Source: Bacillota bacterium (GTDB lineage: Bacteria; Bacillota; Dehalobacteriia; UBA4068; UBA4997). From it: a DNA stretch of 60,867 nucleotides. This document shows, one piece after another, positions 34,752 through 43,443 of the stretch (positions within the stretch are counted from its first letter, which is position 1; each line of letters starts with the position of its first letter). Location: the NCBI GenBank assembly GCA_017397935.1, contig JAFQHN010000013.1:1-60867 (forward strand). The letters are read 5' to 3'. Below the pieces are notes generated by a model, which worked only from the letters and a program-made list of their open reading frames with translations, searched no databases and was not told the DNA's origin. Made by a program: the position numbers and the translations under genes.

Positions 34752-35735
34752 TTAGATGCCGTACTGGTCAACATCTTCCTGGGTAATGGTAGCAGCGTCA
34801 AAGCCCTTTTCGTCCATAATTACAACCTTCTCGGCAGGAGCATTGCCGGCTTCCAGACCCTGAATGATCTCGTTGATGTAAGATGCCTGGAAGGGGTTGC
34901 ACTGACCGTCATAGTTCCAGTTGCCTGCCAGCAGCTCTTCCAGAGCCCACTTGTTGCAGTCAAAGCCCATGATGATAACGTCGCCGTCAACACCGTGAGT
35001 GATGTTGGCCTTATCCAGAGCAGCAACAGCGCCCTTGGCCATGTCGTCGTTTTCAGCATAAATTACGTTGAATTCTTCGCCGGAGTCAATAACAGCCTGA
35101 ACAATCTGCTGTGCGGTTTCGGCATTCCATTCAGCGGTCTGCTGGGTAACCATAGTCCAGTTGTCGTTAGCAGCAACAGCAGCATCCAATGCGCCGGTGC
35201 GGCCAATCTGAGCAGAAGAGCCCATTACACCCTGGATATGAACAACTTTGTATTCGTCCAGACCCTGAGCAGTCAGCCAATCAACAGCAGTCTGGCCTTC
35301 CTTAGCCATATCGGATACGATAGAAGCTACATACAGGCTCTCATCAGCGTCAATGGTACGGTCAAACAGAATTACCTGGATACCGGCATTCTGAGCATCA
35401 GTCAGCACGGAATCCCAACCGGCAGTACCGGCTGCGGAAATCAACAGATAGTCAACTTCGTCCTGAATGAACTTCTGGGCAGCAGCGATCTGCTCATCGT
35501 TCTTCAAGCTGTAAGCGAAGGATGCCTCATAGCCGTTTTCCTCGGTAAAGGTAGCCTTCATGTCCTTATCGTTGGCAGTACGATAACCGGACTCGTTGGG
35601 GTCATTGTTGATAATACCAACTTTGATCAGGGTTTGCTCTTCATTGCCACCGGTAGCAGGGGTGTCGTCGCCGCCGCAGGCAGCCAGACCCAACACCATC
35701 ATGACAGTCAAAAGCATTGCAAGAAACTTCTTCAT
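34752..35735 (-). CDS. Sugar-binding lipoprotein of ABC importer (YtfQ/RbsB-like)
   Basis: The 327-residue periplasmic-binding-like protein has lipobox LGLAACG (Cys ~20) and a type I Peripla_BP_4 fold: KVGIINNDPNESGYR, YLLISAAGTAGWDSVL, VILFDRTIDADESLYVASIVSDM and NVIYAENDDMAKGAVAAL. The Asp-Arg-Thr-Ile and Glu-Asn-Asp-Asp segments line the sugar site in YtfQ-type proteins. It is the promoter-proximal gene of the araBAD operon. Arabinose or arabinofuranose is the likely ligand. Confidence 0.92.
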   Translation of the reverse strand: MKKFLAMLLTVMMVLGLAACGGDDTPATGGNEEQTLIKVGIINNDPNESGYRTANDKDMKATFTEENGYEASFAYSLKNDEQIAAAQKFIQDEVDYLLISAAGTAGWDSVLTDAQNAGIQVILFDRTIDADESLYVASIVSDMAKEGQTAVDWLTAQGLDEYKVVHIQGVMGSSAQIGRTGALDAAVAANDNWTMVTQQTAEWNAETAQQIVQAVIDSGEEFNVIYAENDDMAKGAVAALDKANITHGVDGDVIIMGFDCNKWALEELLAGNWNYDGQCNPFQASYINEIIQGLEAGNAPAEKVVIMDEKGFDAATITQEDVDQYGI

Positions 35736-35791
35736 TTTTCTTTCCTCGCTTTCTTTTTTTTAGAGGCTCTGCGCCTCTTTTACTTACCTGT

Positions 35792-35820
35792 ATTATACTG
35801 AATACACACCCAAAAGTCAA
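35792..35820 (-). promoter_or_regulatory. Promoter of the pentose operon
   Basis: On the minus strand TTGACT (35815-35820), 17 bases, TATAAT (35792-35797). The leader then contains a hairpin AGAGGC/GCCTCT at ~35761-35777 followed by the GAGG ribosome site of the binding-protein gene. No AraR-type operator was recognised. Confidence 0.75.
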
Positions 35821-35919
35821 TCCACCTTTTACCATATCCAATAATATTTACAACATAATATTCATAATTTTTTTTCCTATATTATACAAGATAAAAATTA
35901 TATCGCAAAAAATACAAAT

Positions 35920-35997
35920 TGAAAACCGTTTTCATATTGACATCTCCCCCCAATGTGATATAATATCCCCTGTATCAGAATATGAAAATCATTTTCA
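35920..35997 (+). promoter_or_regulatory. Promoter flanked by two Fur-family (7-1-7) operators
   Basis: TTGACA (35937-35942), 16 bases and TATAAT (35959-35964) form the promoter of the regulator gene. TGAAAAC-C-GTTTTCA at 35920-35934 lies just upstream of the -35, and TGAAAAT-C-ATTTTCA at 35983-35997 lies just after the expected transcription start. Both are perfect 7-1-7 palindromes, the architecture bound by Fur, Zur and PerR dimers. The 320 bases from 35736 to 36056 hold nothing else apart from the divergent pentose promoter. Confidence 0.8.
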
Positions 35998-36056
35998 AAT
36001 TATACGGTTTTACACCATCAATTTATACAATCAATTCGGGAGGCTTCCTTTATATA

Positions 36057-36482
36057 ATGAAAAAATCGCCTTATCAAACCAAACAAATGGCCCTGTTATC
36101 CGCTTACCTGCTGGATACCAGGGGGCGCCATCTCACCGTCAGCGAAATCTGTGAGTATTTCAAAAGCCGGGGCGTACAGATGGGCACCACCACGGTTTAC
36201 CGCCACTTGGAGGCCATGGTGCAGGAGGGCGTCGTCGCCAAATACACCGTCGATGGCAGCAGCAGCGCCTGTTTTGAATATCTGGGCCACCGCGAGGACT
36301 GCCACCAACCCACCTGCGTGCATTGCAAGTGCGAGACCTGCGGCAAACTCATCCACCTGCACTGTGATGAGCTGACCAATGTGGGGCAGCATTTGCTGGG
36401 GCACCACGGCTTTGCCGTCAATCCGCTGCGCACCGTTTTTTACGGCGTCTGCGAGGACTGCCGCCAACTTGCCGACCGTTAA
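36057..36482 (+). CDS. zur: Fur-family metalloregulator, probably Zur
   Basis: The ATG at 36057 gives a 141-residue protein; the in-frame ATG at 35982 lies in the operator and has no ribosome site. GGGAGG is 13 bases upstream, a long spacing. Residues ~10-75 form the winged helix (HLTVSEICEYF... MGTTTVYRHLEAMVQEGVV). The dimerisation half has Cys-rich CVHCKCETCGKLIHLHCDE and a final CEDC, giving the structural Cys4 zinc site and His/Cys regulatory ligands. The next genes are znuA-znuC-znuB, which favours Zur over Fur or PerR. Confidence 0.85.
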   Translation: MKKSPYQTKQMALLSAYLLDTRGRHLTVSEICEYFKSRGVQMGTTTVYRHLEAMVQEGVVAKYTVDGSSSACFEYLGHREDCHQPTCVHCKCETCGKLIHLHCDELTNVGQHLLGHHGFAVNPLRTVFYGVCEDCRQLADR

Positions 36483-36693
36483 TTGTCAACCAAACGGTCA
36501 CACTCGCGTAAACATTTCCGGTTTTGTCCGCTTTTTCGGCCAAAATCACCCCAAATCGGCCCCCAAACCCCGTGTTTTCCACCGATTTCCGGTCACTTTT
36601 CCACCGTTTTCGGCCGATTTCCCACCTGTTTTAATGGTAAATCGCACACTCCTTTCGCCATAATTCACTTAATATTTAATGAGGTATTTTATA

Positions 36694-37650
36694 ATGAAAA
36701 AACTGCTTTCTATACTGCTGGCCGCCCTCATGCTGCTCACCCTCACCGCCTGTGGCGATGACAAAACCCCAGCTAAACCCCATGATGATACCGCCGGGCA
36801 GCAGCAAATCGTTACCACCAACATCGCTGCTTATGATTGGCTGACCGAGTTGACACAGGGCAGCAGCGCCTTTAATCTCACCCTGCTCGGCGGCGGCATA
36901 GATATGCATAGCTACCAACCCACCACCAATGATCTAATCGCCATATCTACCTGTGATTATCTTGTTTTTTGCGGCGGTGAATCAGATGCCTGGGTGCGTG
37001 ATTTTATGCAAAATTCCGACACAAATATGCAGTATTTAAGCCTGTTGGACGCCCTCGGAGAGGCCGCCTGCCCCACCGACCACGACCATGACCACGACCA
37101 TGACCACGACCATGATATGACAAACTATGACGAACACGTTTGGCTCTCTTTAACAAACGCCCAGCTATACCTGCTGATGATGGCAGAAACCCTCTCCCAG
37201 CTTGACCCTGACGGCGCGGACATTTACCGTCAAAATGCCGTCAATTACAGCCAATCCCTGGCCCTCCTCCACGCCGAATATCAAGATGTAGTAGTCTCCG
37301 CCGCCCACCATACTATACTTGTGGCCGACCGCTTCCCCTTCTGTTATCTTGTGCGGGACTACGGCATTGAGTACTTTGCCGCCTTTCCCGGCTGCTCGTC
37401 AGAGACCAACGCCAGCTTTGAAACGATTGCGTTTCTGGCAGATAAGGTGGATGAGCTGGGGATCAAGACCGTGCTGACGATTGACAAATCTGACCAAAAG
37501 ATTGCCAACACCGTCATCCAGAACACCAAGGCGCAGGACGCTCGGATTTTGACTTTGCACTCCTTGCAGACACGGGAGGCAGAGGACGGAATGGATTATC
37601 TGGCGGTGATGGAACAGAACCTGCGTGTGTTGGAGCAGGCATTGAATTAA
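36694..37650 (+). CDS. znuA: Zinc-binding lipoprotein ZnuA
   Basis: The ATG at 36694 follows GAGG by 9 bases. The ~318-residue cluster A-I binding protein has lipobox LTLTACG (Cys ~18) and a His-Asp loop of alternating HDHDHD at residues ~131-143, the zinc-acquiring loop of ZnuA proteins. Metal ligands expected are His in DMHSYQPT, His in NYDEHVWLS, His in SAAHHTILV and the acidic residue in LTIDKSDQ. It delivers Zn2+ to ZnuBC. Confidence 0.92.
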   Translation: MKKLLSILLAALMLLTLTACGDDKTPAKPHDDTAGQQQIVTTNIAAYDWLTELTQGSSAFNLTLLGGGIDMHSYQPTTNDLIAISTCDYLVFCGGESDAWVRDFMQNSDTNMQYLSLLDALGEAACPTDHDHDHDHDHDHDMTNYDEHVWLSLTNAQLYLLMMAETLSQLDPDGADIYRQNAVNYSQSLALLHAEYQDVVVSAAHHTILVADRFPFCYLVRDYGIEYFAAFPGCSSETNASFETIAFLADKVDELGIKTVLTIDKSDQKIANTVIQNTKAQDARILTLHSLQTREAEDGMDYLAVMEQNLRVLEQALN

Positions 37651-37690
37651 GCCGTTTAACAGGGCTTTTATTAAGGAGACTACCCGATAT

Positions 37691-38431
37691 ATGGCACTTA
37701 TTAGTTGTGAAAATTTAACGCTGGGCTATGACGGCAAGCCGATTTTGCAGGGCTTGAATTTTACCGTAAATGCCGGTGATTATCTGTGCATTGTGGGCGA
37801 AAACGGCAGCGGCAAATCCACGCTGATGCGGACGCTGCTGCACCTGCAACCGCCCATGGGCGGCAAAATCACTATGGGTGACGGACTGACGCAGGACGAG
37901 CTGGGGTATCTGCCGCAGCAAACAGCTTGGCAACAGGATTTTCCGGCCTCGGTCAGGGAGATCGTGCAGTCCGGCTGCCAGGGGCATTGTGGCCTGCGCC
38001 CGTGGTACAATAAAAAGGAGAAGGCTCTAGTGGCGGCCAACCTGGCCAAAATGGGTCTGACCGAGCTGCAAAACCGCTGCTACCGTGAGCTTTCCGGTGG
38101 TCAGCAGCAGAGGGTGTTGCTGGCGCGGGCGTTGTGTGCCACCCAGAAGGTGCTGCTGCTGGACGAGCCGGTTTCGGGGCTGGACCCGCTGGTGACGGCC
38201 GAGATGTACCAGTTGATTGCCGATTTGAACCGCAGCGACGGCGTGGCGGTTATCATGATTTCTCACGATATGGGGGCGGCGCTGAGCTATGCCAGCCATA
38301 TTTTGCACATTGGCGAGTCGATTTTCTTCGGGACGCTGGACGAGTACCGCCAAAGTGAACAGGGACGCCGTTTTGCCGAGGCTGATATTGCTGATATTGC
38401 CGAGAACGGAAGCGAGGTGACCGCCCGATGA
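37691..38431 (+). CDS. znuC: Zinc ABC transporter ATPase ZnuC
   Basis: The 246-residue ABC protein has Walker A GENGSGKST, Q-loop GYLPQQ, signature ELSGGQQQRV and Walker B VLLLDEPVSGLD, then the H-loop MISHDM. It follows znuA by 40 bases and overlaps znuB by 4. Confidence 0.92.
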   Translation: MALISCENLTLGYDGKPILQGLNFTVNAGDYLCIVGENGSGKSTLMRTLLHLQPPMGGKITMGDGLTQDELGYLPQQTAWQQDFPASVREIVQSGCQGHCGLRPWYNKKEKALVAANLAKMGLTELQNRCYRELSGGQQQRVLLARALCATQKVLLLDEPVSGLDPLVTAEMYQLIADLNRSDGVAVIMISHDMGAALSYASHILHIGESIFFGTLDEYRQSEQGRRFAEADIADIAENGSEVTAR

Positions 38432-39285
38432 CTGCTGTTGACCAATCCGTCATCGCCACCCTGCTGAACGCCTGGCAGTACCCCTTTGTGCGGTATGCGC
38501 TGGCCGTGGGCATTTTGATTGCGCTGTGCTCATCTCTGCTGGGGGTGACGCTGGTGCTGAAACGCTTTTCCTTCATCGGCGACGGCTTATCCCATGTGGC
38601 CTTCGGCGCGATTGCGATTGCATCGGTGCTGAATTTGAGCAACGATATGCTGTTTGTGCTGCCGGCCACCGTTTGCTGTGCCATCCTGCTGCTGGTGGGC
38701 GGCGAGCGTGCCAAAATCAAGGGTGACGCGGCCATAGCCATGATTTCGGTCGGCTCGCTGGCCATTGGTTATCTGCTGATGAATATGTTTTCCACCTCGG
38801 CCAATATCTCGGGCGACGTGTGCAGCACGCTGTTTGGCAGCACCGCCATTTTGACGCTGAGCAAGAGCGAGGTTTGGCTTTGCACGGTGCTCTCTATGCT
38901 GGTGGTGGTGATTTTTGTGCTGTTCTACCACAAGATTTTTGCGGTGACCTTTGACGAGAATTTTGCGCGGGCGGTGGGCACACGGGCAGGGGCTTATAAC
39001 CTGCTGATTGCCGTGGTGATTGCGGTTATCATCGTGCTGGCCATGAATTTGGTAGGCTCGCTGTTGATTTCGGCGCTGGTGATCTTCCCGGCGATTTCGG
39101 CCATGCGGGTGTTCAAGACCTTTCGGGCGGTGACTATTTGCTCGGCGGCGTTCTCGGTGGTCTGCGCCGTCAGCGGCATTTTGATTGCGATTCTGGCGGA
39201 TACGCCTGTCGGCTCGACCATTGTGGCAGTGGACATGGCCGGCTTTGCGCTGTTTGCCCTGCTGGGGCGGCTGCTGGCCCGCTGA
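38428..39285 (+). CDS. znuB: Zinc ABC transporter permease ZnuB
   Basis: The 285-residue ABC-3 family permease has about eight helices. Signature segments are CSSLLGVTLVLKRFSFIGDGLSHVAFGAIAI near the N-terminus and VGSLLISALVIFPAISAMRVFKTF in the second half. It ends the zur-znuACB operon, closely followed by a terminator. Confidence 0.92.
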   Translation: MTAVDQSVIATLLNAWQYPFVRYALAVGILIALCSSLLGVTLVLKRFSFIGDGLSHVAFGAIAIASVLNLSNDMLFVLPATVCCAILLLVGGERAKIKGDAAIAMISVGSLAIGYLLMNMFSTSANISGDVCSTLFGSTAILTLSKSEVWLCTVLSMLVVVIFVLFYHKIFAVTFDENFARAVGTRAGAYNLLIAVVIAVIIVLAMNLVGSLLISALVIFPAISAMRVFKTFRAVTICSAAFSVVCAVSGILIAILADTPVGSTIVAVDMAGFALFALLGRLLAR

Positions 39286-39305
39286 TCCACACCAAAACTG
39301 CATAT

Positions 39306-39346
39306 AAAAATGGCATAACCTTTGGGGCTATGCCATTTATTTTTTT
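39306..39346 (+). terminator. Terminator after znuB
   Basis: AAATGGCATA and TATGCCATTT flank a loop containing ACCTTTGGGGC; a run of T follows. It also faces the end of the convergent hpf gene. Confidence 0.8.
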
Positions 39347-39364
39347 ATAATTTTTTCCGGGTTA

Positions 39365-39883
39365 TTATTCGGGCTGCAACAGGCCGTAATTGTCATCCTT
39401 GCGCTTATAAACCACATTGGTTTCGCCGGTTTCATCATTTACGAAGGCAAAGAAGCTGTGGCCGAGCAGTTCCATCTGCATAATAGCCTCATCAACCGAG
39501 AGCGGTTTTTTATCGAAGCGTTTGTTTTTAACCAGCTTTTCATCATTGGGCAAAGGCTCAATTTCCTTCATCGAATTGCGCTGAGCGTCCTTGCGGAAAC
39601 GCTTTTCCAGCCTGGTTTTGTGCTTGCGCACCTGACGCTCCAACTTCTCTACGGCCAGGTCGATGCAGGAGTACATATCATTACCGTTTACCTCGCTGCG
39701 CAGCAGCAAGCCGTCTACATTGATGGTGACTTCTACAACATGGGTATCTTTAACCACATTATGCAGCACGGAAACCTCATCAACGCCGCCCATCATTTTA
39801 TCAAACTTAGCCAGACGCTTCTCAGCATAATCACGCATCGCCGGGGTAACGTCGTTTTTTCTCGATCTTACATTGATGTTCAT
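39365..39883 (-). CDS. hpf: Long-form ribosome hibernation promoting factor
   Basis: The 172-residue protein has the HPF/RaiA domain at residues ~1-100 (INVRSRKNDVTPAMRDYAEKRLAKFD) and the C-terminal dimerisation domain at ~118-172 (PLSVDEAIMQMELLGHSFFAFVNDE...NVVYKRKDDNYGLLQ). The two-domain form dimerises 70S ribosomes into 100S particles in stationary phase. It is monocistronic, convergent with znuB. Confidence 0.95.
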   Translation of the reverse strand: MNINVRSRKNDVTPAMRDYAEKRLAKFDKMMGGVDEVSVLHNVVKDTHVVEVTINVDGLLLRSEVNGNDMYSCIDLAVEKLERQVRKHKTRLEKRFRKDAQRNSMKEIEPLPNDEKLVKNKRFDKKPLSVDEAIMQMELLGHSFFAFVNDETGETNVVYKRKDDNYGLLQPE

Positions 39884-40064
39884 AAAATCACCTTCCGTTT
39901 TATCTATTTCCTACGGTCTGCTCCTCACAGCCGAGCGACCATTGGTTTTACTTTATTTTGTTAGGTGTATAATTATACGCAAGGGCGGCAAAATCCTGCC
40001 GCCCCCGTAAAATTTATTGTAAAATTTGTATTTGGAAGAAGATTTTATGCCTATGACGAGAGGC

Positions 40065-40110
40065 TTTTCCACAATGTTTTCCGCAGTTTTCCGGTGGATA
40101 ATGTGGATAA
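40065..40110. promoter_or_regulatory. Cluster of DnaA-box-like sites
   Basis: TGTGGATAA at 40102-40110 is a perfect DnaA box on the reverse strand. GGTGGATAA (40093-40101) abuts it and TTTTCCACA (40065-40073) lies 20 bases before; each differs from the consensus at one or two positions. The rest of the 333-base interval 39884-40216 shows no gene. Confidence 0.55.
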
Positions 40111-40216
40111 GTCTGTTAATAAGTGCATTTAACTGGGGATTTTGCCCCAAAATTTTACACAAATTAGCCCAAACGGACAAAATCTGCCCCCAACCGCACC
40201 AATTTCTGCGGCCGCA

Positions 40217-41152
40217 TCATTCGGCGTTGGGCTCTCCCAAATCCAGCGGGATATAACCGGCAGCACGGATGGCAGCCTCGCCCTTATCGGACAAAATCCA
40301 ATCATGCAGGCGCATGGTGGGACTGTCGGCCGGCTCATCGGCACGCACGGCCAGATAATACTCATTCAGCAGGGGATAGGTGCCGTCGGCAATCGTTTCA
40401 TCGCTGGGGAGCACGCCGTCTACCGCCACAAAGCGCAGGCCCGGCTGGCTATACATATAGTTTGCGTAATAGAAAACCGAGAAACCAAGAGCGTTGTCGG
40501 TGTTATCGTAAGTGGCCAGATCCTCAATCAGCTCACCCATTTCGGCAGGGCGCAGCTCGGTGGGGGCGGCCATCGGCTCATCATCGGTCATCAGCAGCTT
40601 CATAAACAGGCTTTGGCTGCCGCTGGCATCCGGGCGCTGGAAGGCCACGATAGGCAAATCAGCACCGCCGACCTGCTGCCAGTTGGTGATTTGGCCGGTG
40701 TAGATGTCGATAAGCTGCTGCCGTGTCAAATTCTGCACGGGGTTGTCCTCATTGACGATAAATACCAGCGCATCACGGCCGATGGGGGTAATGTCAAGCT
40801 CCGTCCCGATATTGGCCAGCTCATCCTTGACGACCTCGGCGGCCTCATAAACCAGCAGCAAATCGGAATAGCCGTAAGCCAGCTGATACCAGGCGCCGGA
40901 GGTTTTGTTGCAGGTGGTGTACTGCTCGGCCTCGGCCTGGGTGATGCCAGTGGTTTCCTGCATGATTTGCACCATCATGGGCAGGTTGGCGGTGGAGCCG
41001 TCTACCACGGGGTATTCTTCCGGAGTGAGCAGCGGCGGATCGGCCTGTTTAACCGGGTCATCACCGGTACAGCCGGCCATTAAACCCAGCGCAGCGGCCG
41101 CCACCAGCAGCAGGGAGGATAATCTACATAAACTGTTCCGCAAATTCTTCAT
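40217..41152 (-). CDS. PstS-like phosphate-binding lipoprotein, orphan
   Basis: The 311-residue protein has lipobox LGLMAGC (Cys ~28) and a type II binding-protein fold. DGSTANLPMM is the oxyanion loop, GRDALVFIVNEDNPVQNLTRQQLIDIYTGQITNW is the PstS hallmark, and FQRPDASGSQSLFMKLLM follows. No pstC, pstA, pstB or phoU is adjacent, so it may be a phosphate sensor or feed a transporter encoded elsewhere. It could also bind another oxyanion. Confidence 0.85.
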   Translation of the reverse strand: MKNLRNSLCRLSSLLLVAAAALGLMAGCTGDDPVKQADPPLLTPEEYPVVDGSTANLPMMVQIMQETTGITQAEAEQYTTCNKTSGAWYQLAYGYSDLLLVYEAAEVVKDELANIGTELDITPIGRDALVFIVNEDNPVQNLTRQQLIDIYTGQITNWQQVGGADLPIVAFQRPDASGSQSLFMKLLMTDDEPMAAPTELRPAEMGELIEDLATYDNTDNALGFSVFYYANYMYSQPGLRFVAVDGVLPSDETIADGTYPLLNEYYLAVRADEPADSPTMRLHDWILSDKGEAAIRAAGYIPLDLGEPNAE

Positions 41153-41210
41153 AACTATGCACTCTCCTCATTATTTGTTATCTTAATCTTATTATCTTAA
41201 TCTTATTATC

Positions 41211-42140
41211 TTAATCTTCCAGTTCGGTGAACAGGGATTCTTTGTAAACCCAGTTGCCGTCAAAATCCATCAGGCCCTGCTCAAAGCCTTTGCGGCAGGT
41301 GATATAGCCGTCGGTCATAATGCCACATTCATTCAGGCCCTCAATCATAATACTGCCGTCAACATCCAGTATATCATACAGACTGACATTCTGCGAGCCG
41401 GTGTACGAGGCAACAAAATACGGCAGGCGGCCATAGCCGACAGATGCGTCATCGTACGCCCTGTAAATATAATCGTAATCTTTGGTGAGAGTTACGGGAT
41501 TGCCCTGCACATCCCAGACCTCGGAAGCGCTTTTCCAGCTATTCCAATTTTCATCGTGCATATTGTAGGTTATCACAACAATGGTGCCGTTTTGCTCCAT
41601 GGAGATGGAATCACACAGCATACCCTCGGGCAGTTCAAGCTGCTGTTCCAGCAGCAGGGAGCCGTCATAATTGAGAATCTGATAGCCCGAACGGTCATTT
41701 GCGGCCACCAGGAAAAGACCGGTGGATAAATCTCCGCCGCTGTAAACAAAGCTGATATTGCCTTCCTGTTGGAAATCAATGTGATTGAGCTGATCACCCC
41801 AAGCATCATAGAAGGTGACAATGCTGTTATGCGTGAGATAACGCCAATCATCGGGGAGATATTCACGGTCATACTGCCACTTCATCACGCCCTTTTGCTT
41901 GCCGTCATTGTCGGTTAGCAGAGAAACGGTGCTGTCTGCGCTGCCCTGGGCGACCATTACACCGTTCTCATTGAGAATACCGCGGTAATCGTCCAGATAA
42001 TAGTTTATCAGCTTGGGCGCCGGCTGGGTGGCCGTCTGTGCTCCGTCATCGGCAGGGGTGCCCTGCGAACAGCCGCATAGGGCCAGCAGAGTAACAGCCG
42101 CCAGCAAAGGGCCGGCCAAAAATTTCTTCTTCATAATCAT
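41211..42140 (-). CDS. Lipoprotein of unknown function, WG-repeat-like
   Basis: The ATG at 42140 follows GAAGGGAG by 4 bases; MIMKKKF is the start. The ~309-residue product has lipobox LLALCGC (Cys ~25). The mature part has successive short beta-rich units with a Gly/Asp turn and aromatic residues (YDAWGDQLNHIDF, NYDGSLLLEQQ, DVQGNPVTL, DVDGSIMIEG, DFDGNWVY), resembling WG or beta-propeller repeats. It follows the PstS-like gene upstream on the same strand; a functional link is unproven. Confidence 0.75.
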   Translation of the reverse strand: MIMKKKFLAGPLLAAVTLLALCGCSQGTPADDGAQTATQPAPKLINYYLDDYRGILNENGVMVAQGSADSTVSLLTDNDGKQKGVMKWQYDREYLPDDWRYLTHNSIVTFYDAWGDQLNHIDFQQEGNISFVYSGGDLSTGLFLVAANDRSGYQILNYDGSLLLEQQLELPEGMLCDSISMEQNGTIVVITYNMHDENWNSWKSASEVWDVQGNPVTLTKDYDYIYRAYDDASVGYGRLPYFVASYTGSQNVSLYDILDVDGSIMIEGLNECGIMTDGYITCRKGFEQGLMDFDGNWVYKESLFTELED

Positions 42141-42282
42141 ACAACTCCCTTCATCACAAAAAACTATCAACAGGCACGGCACAATTCCATACCTTTATAA
42201 TCGGTATATTCTATGCGGATTCGGACAACACCTGCCGCAATAATCGACAGGGCATAACATTTTTTTGCGAAGCAAATTACGG

Positions 42283-42312
42283 TTGCAAAGCGAGGCCAAG
42301 CTATGTTATAAT
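42283..42312 (+). promoter_or_regulatory. Promoter of metN-metI
   Basis: TTGCAA (42283-42288), 18 bases, TATAAT (42307-42312). The 80-base leader contains no recognisable S-box or other SAM aptamer before the AGAAGGAAGAAAGGCGG ribosome site. Confidence 0.65.
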
Positions 42313-42396
42313 ACAATTTAGTCCAAGAATCGGGCCGATGAGCCACGGTTCAATTTTATTACTTAATTTTAGAAGGAAGAAAGGCGGTATAAATTT

Positions 42397-43443
42397 ATGC
42401 TGGACAACCAATCGGTTATCATCCGCCTGAAAAATCTCAGCAAAACTTACACCACCAAAAGCGGTGATGTGCACGCTCTGCGTGACATCAATCTGGAAAT
42501 TCATCAGGGCGAGATTTTCGGCGTTATCGGATTATCCGGCGCCGGCAAGAGTACACTGGTGCGCTGCATTAACTATTTGGAACGCCCCACCGGCGGCGAG
42601 GTTATGGTGGACGGCAAAATTCTGGGCGAGCTGAACAATAATGAGCTGAACCAGACGCGTCAGGGTATCGGCATGATTTTTCAGCAGTTTAACCTGCTGA
42701 TGCAGAAAACGACGGTGGAGAACATCTGCTTCCCGCTGGAAATTGCCAAGGTGCCCAAGGATCAGGCCAGAAAACGCGCCCTGGAACTGCTGGAAATGGT
42801 GGGTTTGGCGGACAAGGCCAAGGCTTATCCTGCACAGCTTTCCGGCGGCCAGAAGCAGCGTGTGGCCATTGCCAGAGCGTTGGCCACCAACCCCAAGGTA
42901 CTGCTGTGCGATGAGGCGACATCGGCACTGGACCCGGCCAGCACCCGTTCTATTTTGGCGTTGTTGAAGGATATTAACGCCAAGCTGGGCATTACCATTG
43001 TTATTATCACCCATGAGATGAGCGTGATTGAGGAGATTTGTCAGCGGGTGGCCATTATCGACAAAAGCCGGATCGCCGAATGTGGTAATGTGCGGGAGAT
43101 TTTTGCGCGGCCCCAGAGTAATATTGCCAAGACGCTGGTGTTCCCCAACCACGGGCAGACCAACACCATGACCAACACCAACTGCTGCCGTATTGTGTTT
43201 GACGGCCACAGCTCTTATGAGCCGGTGATTGCAAACATGGTGCTGGAATTTAAGCAGCCGGTGAACATCATCCTGGCTGACAGCAAGAACATTGGAGGCC
43301 GTGCCTTTGGCCAGATCGTATTGCAGCTGCCAAGTGACGCTGCGGTGGCGGCCAAAATGCAGCAATATTTGCAGATGAAGGGCCTGACGGTGGAAGTTTT
43401 TGAGGCTGATGCCAGCTTGGAGGTGAGCGCCAATGACCGCTGA
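42397..43443 (+). CDS. metN: Methionine ABC transporter ATPase
   Basis: The 348-residue protein has an ABC domain: Walker A GLSGAGKST, signature QLSGGQKQRV, Walker B VLLCDEATSALDP, H-loop IITHEM. A C-terminal NIL/ACT-like domain at ~270-340 (CRIVFDGHSSYEPVIANMVLEF) binds methionine and inhibits transport in the MetN family. It overlaps metI by 11 bases. Confidence 0.95.
   Translation: MLDNQSVIIRLKNLSKTYTTKSGDVHALRDINLEIHQGEIFGVIGLSGAGKSTLVRCINYLERPTGGEVMVDGKILGELNNNELNQTRQGIGMIFQQFNLLMQKTTVENICFPLEIAKVPKDQARKRALELLEMVGLADKAKAYPAQLSGGQKQRVAIARALATNPKVLLCDEATSALDPASTRSILALLKDINAKLGITIVIITHEMSVIEEICQRVAIIDKSRIAECGNVREIFARPQSNIAKTLVFPNHGQTNTMTNTNCCRIVFDGHSSYEPVIANMVLEFKQPVNIILADSKNIGGRAFGQIVLQLPSDAAVAAKMQQYLQMKGLTVEVFEADASLEVSANDR

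Noticed and set aside
35920-35934. Catabolite repression (cre) site
   Set aside because: TGAAAACCGTTTTCA resembles cre, but the spacing is 7-1-7 rather than the 14-base cre and a sister 7-1-7 site lies across the promoter of a Fur-family gene.
40065-40110. Chromosomal origin of replication
   Set aside because: DnaA boxes are present, but dnaA, dnaN, rpmH and an AT-rich unwinding region are not, and only one box is perfect.
42313-42396. SAM riboswitch before metN
   Set aside because: The leader is only about 80 bases, and no S-box, SAM-II or SMK core sequence could be found.
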